7,524 nt of DNA from UBA2185 sp964564625 (GTDB taxonomy: Bacteria > Desulfobacterota > Syntrophia > Syntrophales > UBA2185): assembly GCA_964564625.1 (NCBI GenBank), contig CAZMBE010000062.1, forward strand, positions 1 through 7,524, given 5' to 3'. The notes beneath the pieces are model-generated. The model did no database searches. It was given only the letters and a program-made list of their open reading frames with translations, and had not been told where the DNA came from. Numbering within the stretch: the first letter of the stretch is position 1; every line of letters starts with the position of its first letter. This document shows positions 1 to 5,288 of the stretch, piece after piece. The position numbers and the translations under genes were made by a program.

Positions 1-191
1 AGGCCGGCGGCGGCGAACAGGCCCGCCCAGCTCGCACCGGTCAGGCCTGCCCCGACCACCGTTACGGGCCTCCGGGGGCCCTCCGTCCCAGACCCTTGTG
101 CACTGCCTTGTGCGCTCAAGGTGCCGATGTCAGTTGCATGACCCGCATCGTTGCCGCTGGTCCCGCCGCTGGTCCCACCGCCGTTCGGCAT
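1..191 (-). CDS. 3-hydroxyacyl-CoA dehydrogenase family protein, N-terminal part (runs off left edge)
   Basis: The gene reads leftwards from ATG at 191-189, and 63 codons are visible before the window ends. The start is supported by a GAGGAGG ribosome site (204-198) six bases upstream. Residues about 43-63 form the first beta-alpha unit of a Rossmann fold, with VVGAGLTGASWAGLF giving the GxGxxG dinucleotide site. The following SWA is typical of the NAD-binding domain of 3-hydroxyacyl-CoA dehydrogenases, including the L-carnitine dehydrogenase and lambda-crystallin (L-gulonate dehydrogenase) branch. Such enzymes oxidise a 3-hydroxy acid or acyl-CoA with NAD in the cytosol. The first 40 residues are an unusual Gly/Ser/Thr/Ala/Gln-rich tail with four-residue repeats (GGTS GGTS, AQGS AQGS) not expected in this family. 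A start nearer the fold, such as the TTG codon for residue 25, is possible but lacks an equally good ribosome site. It diverges from the GntR regulator. Whether it shares a pathway with the operon on the other side is unknown, and the substrate cannot be read from this fragment. Confidence 0.75.
   Translation of the reverse strand, partial: MPNGGGTSGGTSGNDAGHATDIGTLSAQGSAQGSGTEGPRRPVTVVGAGLTGASWAGLFAAAG
153..176. repeat. Perfect 12-bp tandem duplication (two copies)
   Basis: The 12-mer GCCGCTGGTCCC occurs at 153-164 and again at 165-176 with no mismatch. It lies inside the start of the minus-strand dehydrogenase gene and is a multiple of three, so it adds one in-frame GGTS-type unit to the protein tail. 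A second 12-bp periodicity (CCTTGTGC at 94-101 and 106-113) lies in the same tail and encodes AQGS twice. Both look like slippage-type expansions of a flexible linker. Confidence 0.85.
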
Positions 192-197
192 GTCCGG

Positions 198-204
198 CCT
201 CCTC
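198..204 (-). promoter_or_regulatory. Ribosome binding site for the dehydrogenase gene
   Basis: On the minus strand GAGGAGG lies six bases before ATG 191-189. It is the strongest Shine-Dalgarno match in this intergenic region and is the reason for choosing that start. Confidence 0.7.
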
Positions 205-215
205 GTCCTTGTGTG

Positions 216-227
216 GTGCAATTGTAC
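216..227. promoter_or_regulatory. Imperfect 12-bp dyad overlapping a possible minus-strand -10 box
   Basis: GTGCAATTGTAC reads the same on both strands except for one mismatched pair (positions 3 and 10). On the minus strand its right part gives TACAAT (226-221), a 5/6 match to the TATAAT -10 consensus, which would place transcription start near 214, about 22 bases before the dehydrogenase ATG. No convincing -35 is seen. A protein bound here would block that promoter, and the adjacent GntR regulator is the obvious candidate. Operator function is an inference from symmetry and position. Confidence 0.35.
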
Positions 228-272
228 GGAGTCGCTGCCTATATGCGGCTGTCGACGCCATTGTCTGTGTGC

Positions 273-278
273 TAGGGT
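273..278 (+). promoter_or_regulatory. Possible -10 box of the GntR regulator gene, flanked by TGTCTG repeats
   Basis: TAGGGT fits the TANNNT -10 pattern of actinobacteria and would start transcription at about 285, only a few bases before ATG 289, so the mRNA would be almost leaderless. The -35 region (near 250-255) is poor. TGTCTG occurs on both sides (262-267 and 278-283). The same sequence, in reverse complement, makes up the dyad at the lyase promoter. This suggests autoregulation but is not proof. Confidence 0.3.
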
Positions 279-288
279 GTCTGAAGAT

Positions 289-987
289 ATGACGACAACG
301 ACAGAAGGCACCATGCGTTTGGGGGACATCCGAATAGACAGGGCCAGCACCGTGGACAAAGTCGCGGAGGTCCTGCGCGATGCCATGTTCGATGGCATTC
401 TCAGCCCCGGGGATCAGCTGCCGGAAGTCCACCTCTCCGAACAATTGCGGGTTGCGCGGAGCACGGTGCGTGAGGCGCTCCACGTACTCACCGGAGAAGG
501 ACTGACAACGCGACTGCCCAATCGCGGTGTCATTGTGCGCCAACTCACGGTGGCCGAGGTAGATGACATCTTCCTCGCTAGATTGGTACTCGAGACTGAG
601 GGTGCGAGGGCGGCGGCGTTCTGCCCTGACGAGGCACTCAGTGTGGTGGGGTCTGCCATGGACCGCTATGCTGTCGAGGCTTCGACGGGTCGACCCTCTT
701 CCATCGCCCGGGCTCACGAAGATGTCCATGCGGCTATCGTTGCTCTCATCGGAAGCGAACGACTCTCGGAAACCGAGAGGGCGCTCATGCGGGAGACGCA
801 GTTACCCATCGCATCCATTGACCGGACAAGCGACGATCTCCCGAAGCAAATCGAAGAGCACGAACAGCTGTACGCATTGCTCAGCGAGCGGCTCGTTGAC
901 CAGGCTGTAGCGTTTACGAGAGCTCACCTCGACCACACGAAAGCCTACGTGGCCAAGTACGCGGTGGATGCGCCTGAAATCGACTGA
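289..987 (+). CDS. GntR-family transcriptional regulator, FadR subfamily (FCD domain)
   Basis: This 232-residue protein has the usual length and order of the FadR/FCD group. The N-terminal winged helix-turn-helix spans residues about 20-85, with the recognition helix around ARSTVREAL (56-64) and the wing ending NRGVIVRQL. An alpha-helical ligand domain follows at about 90-220. In FCD domains a metal is bound by Asp and three His. Here the candidate ligands are H143, H147, H191 and H213, so His stands where Asp is usual (H-E-D-V-H instead of D-x3-H). Such regulators are mostly dimeric repressors released by a small acid or metabolite. It lies between a divergent dehydrogenase gene and the lyase/transporter operon, and probably controls one or both. 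The reading frame stays open upstream to 151, but ATG 289 is preferred because the region before it encodes Cys/Pro-rich nonsense. ATG 313, after AGAAGG, is an alternative start. The effector is unknown. Confidence 0.9.
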   Translation: MTTTTEGTMRLGDIRIDRASTVDKVAEVLRDAMFDGILSPGDQLPEVHLSEQLRVARSTVREALHVLTGEGLTTRLPNRGVIVRQLTVAEVDDIFLARLVLETEGARAAAFCPDEALSVVGSAMDRYAVEASTGRPSSIARAHEDVHAAIVALIGSERLSETERALMRETQLPIASIDRTSDDLPKQIEEHEQLYALLSERLVDQAVAFTRAHLDHTKAYVAKYAVDAPEID

Positions 988-1057
988 GGCTGACCGCGCA
1001 CGCTCAGCATTCGGAATCCAGGATCACCCGACCGTACCGCCCGCATCGTGCTGCAGA

Positions 1058-1077
1058 GCAGATTCGACCGCATCTGC
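1058..1077. other. Weak 6-bp hairpin in the gap between the regulator and lyase genes
   Basis: GCAGAT (1058-1063) pairs with ATCTGC (1072-1077) across an 8-base loop. There is no T-run after it, so it is not a convincing intrinsic terminator for the regulator gene. It is listed because it is the only stem in the first 110 bases of this gap. Confidence 0.2.
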
Positions 1078-1100
1078 AACATGTCCGCACCCGCAGGGTA

Positions 1101-1128
1101 TTGACACGTCAGCAGTGACCGATAGTAT
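1101..1128 (+). promoter_or_regulatory. Promoter of the lyase/ABC/amidohydrolase operon
   Basis: A perfect -35 hexamer TTGACA (1101-1106) is followed after 16 bases by TAGTAT (1123-1128), a fair -10 box. Transcription would begin near 1135, about 36 bases before the lyase ATG. It is the best sigma-70-type promoter in the window and stands at the head of the operon. The spacer holds a small inverted repeat, GTCA-gcag-TGAC (1108-1119), that might be a second protein site. Confidence 0.6.
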
Positions 1129-1130
1129 GC

Positions 1131-1142
1131 GTGTCAGACAAT
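1131..1142. promoter_or_regulatory. Candidate GntR/FadR-type operator over the transcription start
   Basis: GTGTCAGACAAT contains the perfect odd dyad TGTC-A-GACA. It fits the core GT-N3-AC of the FadR-subfamily operator consensus TNGTNNNACNA, missing the outer left T. It begins two bases after the -10 box and covers the expected start point, a classic repressor position. The half site ATTGTCTG recurs at 260-267 before the regulator gene, and TGTCTGA recurs at 278-284. The nine-base core also occurs once inside the binding-protein gene (4723-4731), so sequence alone is not decisive. Confidence 0.45.
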
Positions 1143-1157
1143 ATGATGACCGGACAC

Positions 1158-1167
1158 GGGGAGAAGA
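1158..1167 (+). promoter_or_regulatory. Ribosome binding site of the lyase gene
   Basis: GGGGAGAAGA precedes ATG 1171 at normal spacing and fixes that start over the internal ATG five codons later. The identical 10-mer precedes the binding-protein gene at 4326-4335, marking the two genes that do not depend on start/stop overlap for initiation. Confidence 0.65.
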
Positions 1168-1170
1168 GCC

Positions 1171-2589
1171 ATGGCGTCTGGCCCAATGCGGCTGTGGGGT
1201 GGCCGTTTCGAGCATGGTCCCTCAGAGGAGCTCATGCGGCTTTCGGCTTCGGCGGGTGCCGAATGGCGGCTGGCGGCCTACGACCTGAGGGGCTCACGGG
1301 CCCACGCGCGTGAGCTGCGGCGTGCGGGGATCCTGACGGACGATGAACTCGCCAGAATCCTCGGTGGCATCGACCGACTCGAGCAAGCGGTCAGCAGCGG
1401 CCAGTTCACTCCTCTCCCCGGCGACGAGGATATTCACACGACGTTGGAGCGTGGCCTGATCCAGTCGCTGGGACCGCTTGGAGGCAAGCTGCGAGCGGGG
1501 CGCTCCCGCAACGACCAAGCGGTCAATGACCTCCGGATGTACCTGCGAGATGCTGCTCGTGGCCTCAGCGTTGCCATAGTGGATCTGCTGTCCGCATTGG
1601 TCGAGCAGGCGCGGCACCATTTGGATACTGTGGCTCCGGGCTTCACCCATCTTCAGCCCGCGCAGCCGGTCAGCTTCGCGCATCACCTTGCGGCGCATGC
1701 GCAGGCGCTCGCTCGCGACCTCTCGCGGCTGCGTGACTGGGACGAACGTTATCGATTCTCTCCGCTCGGTGCTGCCGCGCTTGCGGGATCCACGATCGCC
1801 GTGAACCCCGAGCTCTCAGCGGCTGAATTGGGGTACGACGCGCCGTGCCCCAACAGTATGGACGCCGTGGCAGACCGCGACTACGTCGTTGAGTTCGGCA
1901 TGGTGGCAGCGATGTGCGCCGCCCATCTCTCCCGGCTCGGTGAGGAGGTCTGCCTGTGGGCCTCGCGCCAGTTCGGATGGGCAGAGCTGGATGATGCTTA
2001 CGCGACGGGCAGCTCGATCATGCCGCAGAAAAAGAACCCGGACATCGCAGAGCTCACGAGAGGAGTGGCAGCAGTGATCACGGGCAACGCAACGGCTCTC
2101 TTATCCCTCGTCAAGGGGCTGCCACTCACGTATAACCGCGACCTGTCTTGGGACAAGCCCCTCATCTTTGAGTCGATCGATGATCTGTTCTTGGTCCTTC
2201 CCGCCATGGCCGGCATGATCCGCACACTTCGCGTCGATTCGCAGGCGCTTGCCGCGGCGGCGGCCGAGGGCTTCACGCTCGCCACGGACGTCGCAGACTG
2301 GTTGGCCCGTGAGGGAGTGCCGTTCAGTGAGGCGCACGAGATCGTGGGTAGGCTTGTGCGGGTCTGTGAAGAGCGCGCATGCGATCTCGGCGATCTGACG
2401 GATGATGAGCTGGCTGGTGTCGATTCGCGGCTGACGCCGTCCGTCCGTTCGGTGCTGGACATTCGTCAAGCGCTGGAGGCGCGGTGCGGTGTGGGAGGTA
2501 CTGCGCCTGCTCGTGTCAGAGAGCAGCTACTCGAACTCGAGGAGGCCGTCCGGGTGGCTGGGGCCTGGGCACAGGGGGTGACGAGGTGA
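1171..2589 (+). CDS. Argininosuccinate lyase (ArgH) family enzyme, probably catabolic paralogue
   Basis: This 472-residue protein matches ArgH end to end: LWGGRF near the start, DEDIHT (85-90), GRSRNDQ (110-116), THLQPAQP (159-166), the superfamily signature GSSIMPQKKNPD (280-291) and YNRDL (321-325). ArgH enzymes are cytosolic homotetramers that split argininosuccinate into arginine and fumarate by acid-base elimination. The expected catalytic His (H160) and mobile-loop Ser (S281) are present, as are fumarate-side residues R113, N114, T159, K287 and N289. Residue numbers appear to coincide with the human enzyme as I recall it. The arginine-side motif usually written YN(K/R)DLQEDK is YNRDLSWDK here, so the contact Gln is Ser326 and its neighbour is Trp327. 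The usual FDxRL near residue 31 is AEWRL, and the R/H of THLQ(R/H)AQP is Pro. No other arginine-biosynthesis gene is near, and the gene heads an operon with an importer. I infer a lyase releasing fumarate from a different N-succinyl compound. A bona fide ArgH remains possible. Confidence 0.88.
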   Translation: MASGPMRLWGGRFEHGPSEELMRLSASAGAEWRLAAYDLRGSRAHARELRRAGILTDDELARILGGIDRLEQAVSSGQFTPLPGDEDIHTTLERGLIQSLGPLGGKLRAGRSRNDQAVNDLRMYLRDAARGLSVAIVDLLSALVEQARHHLDTVAPGFTHLQPAQPVSFAHHLAAHAQALARDLSRLRDWDERYRFSPLGAAALAGSTIAVNPELSAAELGYDAPCPNSMDAVADRDYVVEFGMVAAMCAAHLSRLGEEVCLWASRQFGWAELDDAYATGSSIMPQKKNPDIAELTRGVAAVITGNATALLSLVKGLPLTYNRDLSWDKPLIFESIDDLFLVLPAMAGMIRTLRVDSQALAAAAAEGFTLATDVADWLAREGVPFSEAHEIVGRLVRVCEERACDLGDLTDDELAGVDSRLTPSVRSVLDIRQALEARCGVGGTAPARVREQLLELEEAVRVAGAWAQGVTR

Positions 2590-3542
2590 CTCAATCCACG
2601 CAGCTCACCAAGGAGGACCTGGTCGCCTCCCGCGACGAGCAGTTGGTCCCGCTCCGTCACTGGGGTCGCTGGGTTGCGGCGGTCATAGTGCTCGTCTTGC
2701 TCGCGCTTCTGATTCGTGCGTTTGCAGCGGGTGACATCGACTGGCCGGTGGTCGGGGAGTTCTTCTCGGCGCCTGCGATCATGCGCGGTCTTTCTCACAC
2801 CATCATCATCTCCATCCTGGCGATGGTCCTGGGTGTCGTCCTCGGTGTGGTGTTCGCCGTCATGCGCATGAGTCACAACCCGGTGACCAACGCCGTCGCC
2901 GGCCTGTACATCTGGTTCTTCCGCGGAACTCCGGTACTGCTGCAGTTGCTGCTCTGGTTCAATATCGCCTTGGTGTTCCCGACCATCAATCTCGGGTTCT
3001 GGCGGGCGGACATGGTTGATGTCATGACACCATTCCTCGCGGCGTTACTCGGTCTGGGCATCAACGAGGGCGCGTACATGACCGAGATCGTGCGTGGCGG
3101 AATCCTCTCTGTGGAGAGGGGTCAGACAGAGGCGGCGCTGACGCTTGGAATGACCCACACAGGCGTCATGGGGCGGGTGGTGTTGCCGCAGGCCATGCGC
3201 GTGATCATCCCGACCATGGGCAACGAGTTCATCGGATTGCTCAAGAATTCGTCGATGGCTGCCGTGATCGCCTACTCAGAGCTCCTGCGTGCCTCCCAGA
3301 AGATCTACTTCGTCAACTACAAAGTGATGGAGCTGCTGATCGTCGCGGCTGCCTGGTATCTGATTGTTGTCTCGATTTTCACTATCGGCCAGATGTACTT
3401 GGAACGGTACTTCGGACGGGGACAGGCACACGCGGCACGGACATCGTGGACCAAACGTTTCCTTCGCACGCTTTTCAAGACACACGCGGTCTTGCCTGCA
3501 CCCAGTCTGGACCAGGCAGAGAGGGAGGAAGATCTGCCATGA
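2586..3542 (+). CDS. Polar amino acid-type ABC transporter, permease subunit
   Basis: The start is GTG 2586, whose bases overlap the lyase stop (GTGA), with AGGGGG at 2573-2578 as ribosome site. The product is 318 residues. It carries a cytosolic N-terminus of about 27 residues, then hydrophobic segments near 28-47, 72-94, 105-131, 148-165 and 247-271. FFRGTPVLLQL (111-121) is typical of the HisM/GlnP group. The EAA loop, EAALTLGMTHTG onward to VVLPQ (182-202), docks on the ATPase. It would form the membrane channel of an importer for a polar nitrogen compound. Only one permease gene is present, so the pore is probably a homodimer as in GlnP-type systems. A charged C-terminal tail of about 40 residues after the last helix is longer than the simplest homologues. 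The ATPase gene follows with a 4-bp overlap. The family is certain. The substrate cannot be read from this subunit. Confidence 0.92.
   Translation: MTQSTQLTKEDLVASRDEQLVPLRHWGRWVAAVIVLVLLALLIRAFAAGDIDWPVVGEFFSAPAIMRGLSHTIIISILAMVLGVVLGVVFAVMRMSHNPVTNAVAGLYIWFFRGTPVLLQLLLWFNIALVFPTINLGFWRADMVDVMTPFLAALLGLGINEGAYMTEIVRGGILSVERGQTEAALTLGMTHTGVMGRVVLPQAMRVIIPTMGNEFIGLLKNSSMAAVIAYSELLRASQKIYFVNYKVMELLIVAAAWYLIVVSIFTIGQMYLERYFGRGQAHAARTSWTKRFLRTLFKTHAVLPAPSLDQAEREEDLP
3522..3531 (+). promoter_or_regulatory. Ribosome binding site of the ABC ATPase gene
   Basis: AGGGAGGAAG lies about seven bases before ATG 3539 and supports that start rather than the upstream ATG at 3446 in the same frame, which would add 31 residues absent from this family. 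Confidence 0.65.
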
Positions 3543-4309
3543 CTCCCGTTCCGATGCTTCTGGCTGAAGACGTCCGCAAGGCGTTCGGCGACAACCAGGT
3601 TCTGCGAGGTATCGACCTGGAAGTGTCACCCGGCGAGGTCATGTGTCTGCTCGGACCTTCAGGGTCCGGCAAGAGTACCTTTCTGCGATGTATCAACCGC
3701 TTGGAGCGAATCGACGGTGGCCGGTTGTGGGTCGATGGTGAGCGCGTGGGCTATCGGCGCCACAAAGGCAAGCTCCACGAAATGACTGATCGGCAGCTCT
3801 GCCGCTTCCGCACGCAGACCGCCATGGTCTTCCAGCACTTCAACCTGTTCCCGCACATGACTGTGTTGGGCAACGTGATAGTGGGCCCTGTGAAGGTCAA
3901 GAAGGAGCCCAAAGCCGAGGTCGTGGAGCGCGCTCACGAATTGCTGGAGCGCGTGGGTTTGTCGGAGAAGACCACCGCGTACCCTCGTCAGCTCTCCGGT
4001 GGTCAACAGCAGCGTGTGGCCATAGCGCGCGCACTTGCGATGCGGCCGAAGTTGATGCTCTTTGATGAGCCGACAAGCGCACTCGACCCGGAGTTGGTTG
4101 GAGAGGTTCTGGCCGTGATGAAGGACCTGGGTGAGTCGGGCATGACCATGATCGTCGTTACGCACGAGGTCGGCTTTGCTCGAGAGGCCGCCGATACAGT
4201 CGTATTCATCGATGGAGGCGTCGTCGTGGAGTCAGGCAGTCCCGCGCAGGTGCTGGACGATCCCAAGCACAAGCGCACGAGGGAGTTTCTGTCAAAGGTG
4301 CCGGTCTGA
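3539..4309 (+). CDS. Polar amino acid-type ABC transporter, ATP-binding subunit
   Basis: This 256-residue protein has the standard length of the HisP/GlnQ family and every nucleotide-binding motif: Walker A GPSGSGKST (39-47), Q-loop Q99 in MVFQHFNLFPHMT, signature LSGGQQQRVAIARAL (152-166), Walker B LMLFDEP (172-178) with catalytic E177, D-loop SALD, and switch H209 in VVTHE. It hydrolyses ATP on the cytosolic face to drive the adjacent permease. The start ATG overlaps the permease stop (ATGA), so translation is coupled. A modest insertion of about ten residues (GYRRHKGKLH, 71-80) lies between the first beta sheet and the Q-loop. Similar insertions occur in some amino-acid importers. The binding-protein gene follows 28 bp later. 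Nothing in the sequence suggests loss of activity. Confidence 0.95.
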   Translation: MTPVPMLLAEDVRKAFGDNQVLRGIDLEVSPGEVMCLLGPSGSGKSTFLRCINRLERIDGGRLWVDGERVGYRRHKGKLHEMTDRQLCRFRTQTAMVFQHFNLFPHMTVLGNVIVGPVKVKKEPKAEVVERAHELLERVGLSEKTTAYPRQLSGGQQQRVAIARALAMRPKLMLFDEPTSALDPELVGEVLAVMKDLGESGMTMIVVTHEVGFAREAADTVVFIDGGVVVESGSPAQVLDDPKHKRTREFLSKVPV

Positions 4310-4337
4310 GCTGATCGACACGAGAGGGGAGAAGAAC

Positions 4338-5255
4338 ATGCACACCAGTTTCCGACGTTCTGCCGTGGTCACGTTGATCGCTTTCATACTTCTTGCGGCC
4401 GGCAGTGTCATCGGCTGCGGAGGCGAAGCCGAGCCGACCGCCGAGAACAGTCCGTCGACGACCGCGGGCGGCGCAGGCAGCTTCAACGCCATGCTGCCGG
4501 ACGACATCAGGGAGGCCGGCAAGATCAGTGTGGGCATCAACGCCATTTACGCCCCCATGGAGTACAAGGATCCAGCTACGGACAAGCTCGTCGGGGTGGA
4601 TATCGACATCGCCGAAGCCCTTGGCAAGCTGCTCGGCGTTGAGATGGTGTTCGACGATCAGCAGTTCGACCAGCTCATCAACTCGGTGGCCACTGGGCGT
4701 AACGACATGGTGCTCTCCGGCATGTCAGACACACTGGAGCGACAAGAGACGCTAGACTTCGTCGACTACTTCAACTCAGGCACTCAGGCATTCACCACCA
4801 AAGAGCTCTCCGGTCAAATCAAGGAGCTCGCGGACCTCAGCGGCAAGACTTGCGCAGTCTCTGCTGCCACAGATTTCTACACTACGATGGAGCAATGGAG
4901 TAAGGACAACCTGGAGGCAAAAGGAAAGCCGGGTATCACGATGCTCGGAGTGGATTCGGAACCCACCGCCAGACTGCAGATGAAGCAGGGGCGAGCCGAG
5001 TCTTCAGCAATCAGCCCCGAGGTGCTCGGCTACATGGAAATCAAGGAGCCCGGTCAATGGGTCCCGGTGGGTGAGTTGCTCAAGCCTGCGCCTTATGGCA
5101 TCGCTTTCGCCAAGGAGAACGCGCAGCTTCGAGACGCCGTTCAAGCGGCTCTCCAGCAGATGATCGATGACGGCACGTATCAAGCGATCCTGGACGAATG
5201 GAACGTCGGTCAGGCGGCCGTTACGGAGGCTACCGTGAACGGTTCCGTCCACTGA
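4338..5255 (+). CDS. ABC transporter substrate-binding lipoprotein (SBP_bac_3, polar amino acid type)
   Basis: This 305-residue protein starts at ATG 4338 after AGGGGAGAAG. Residues 1-26 are a lipoprotein signal (RR, a hydrophobic stretch, then SVIG before Cys27), so the mature protein should be lipid-anchored on the outer face of the membrane. A Ser/Thr/Gly linker (about 34-49) precedes two lobes typical of family 3 binding proteins: GVDIDIAEALGKLLG (86-100), the LSGMSDTLER motif with carboxylate-clamp Arg135, and PAPYGIAF (250-257) before a C-terminal helix. Family members normally carry an Asp in the motif GR-D-A-x-x-x-D-SP that binds the ligand alpha-ammonium. Here the stretch reads GRAESSAISPEVLGY, with Ser226 in that position. 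The common GTT loop is AATDFY. I infer a ligand with a carboxylate but without an ordinary free alpha-amino group. The alignment is by eye. The aroM-like gene follows after 33 bp. Confidence 0.92.
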   Translation: MHTSFRRSAVVTLIAFILLAAGSVIGCGGEAEPTAENSPSTTAGGAGSFNAMLPDDIREAGKISVGINAIYAPMEYKDPATDKLVGVDIDIAEALGKLLGVEMVFDDQQFDQLINSVATGRNDMVLSGMSDTLERQETLDFVDYFNSGTQAFTTKELSGQIKELADLSGKTCAVSAATDFYTTMEQWSKDNLEAKGKPGITMLGVDSEPTARLQMKQGRAESSAISPEVLGYMEIKEPGQWVPVGELLKPAPYGIAFAKENAQLRDAVQAALQQMIDDGTYQAILDEWNVGQAAVTEATVNGSVH

Positions 5256-5275
5256 GTACACCCCCGGCGACCCGC

Positions 5276-5282
5276 GAGGAAG
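5276..5282 (+). promoter_or_regulatory. Ribosome binding site of the AroM-family gene
   Basis: GAGGAAG lies six bases before ATG 5289, the first start codon after the binding-protein stop. No hairpin or promoter is seen in the 33-bp gap, so co-transcription is expected. Confidence 0.6.
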
Positions 5283-5288
5283 TGCTGC

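Noticed and set aside
151..288. Upstream extension of the regulator reading frame
   Set aside because: It would add 46 residues rich in Pro and Cys with no relation to GntR proteins, and it would run through the start, ribosome site and likely promoter of the divergent gene.
130..729. Long minus-strand open frame (199 codons) opposite the regulator
   Set aside because: It is antisense to a clear GntR gene and has no family motif. Long shadow frames are expected in GC-rich genes.
968..1288. 106-codon plus-strand frame bridging the regulator and lyase genes
   Set aside because: It overlaps both genes and crosses the promoter, and its composition and lack of a ribosome site mark it as a chance frame.
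1171..2589. Naming the lyase argH outright
   Set aside because: Family membership is clear, but the QE-to-SW change in the substrate motif and the catabolic setting make arginine biosynthesis doubtful, so no symbol was given.
4723..4731. A second TGTCAGACA dyad identical to the core of the promoter operator
   Set aside because: It lies inside the binding-protein gene and encodes the conserved motif GMSDT, with no promoter around it. It is best explained by coding constraint and shows that the core can occur by chance.
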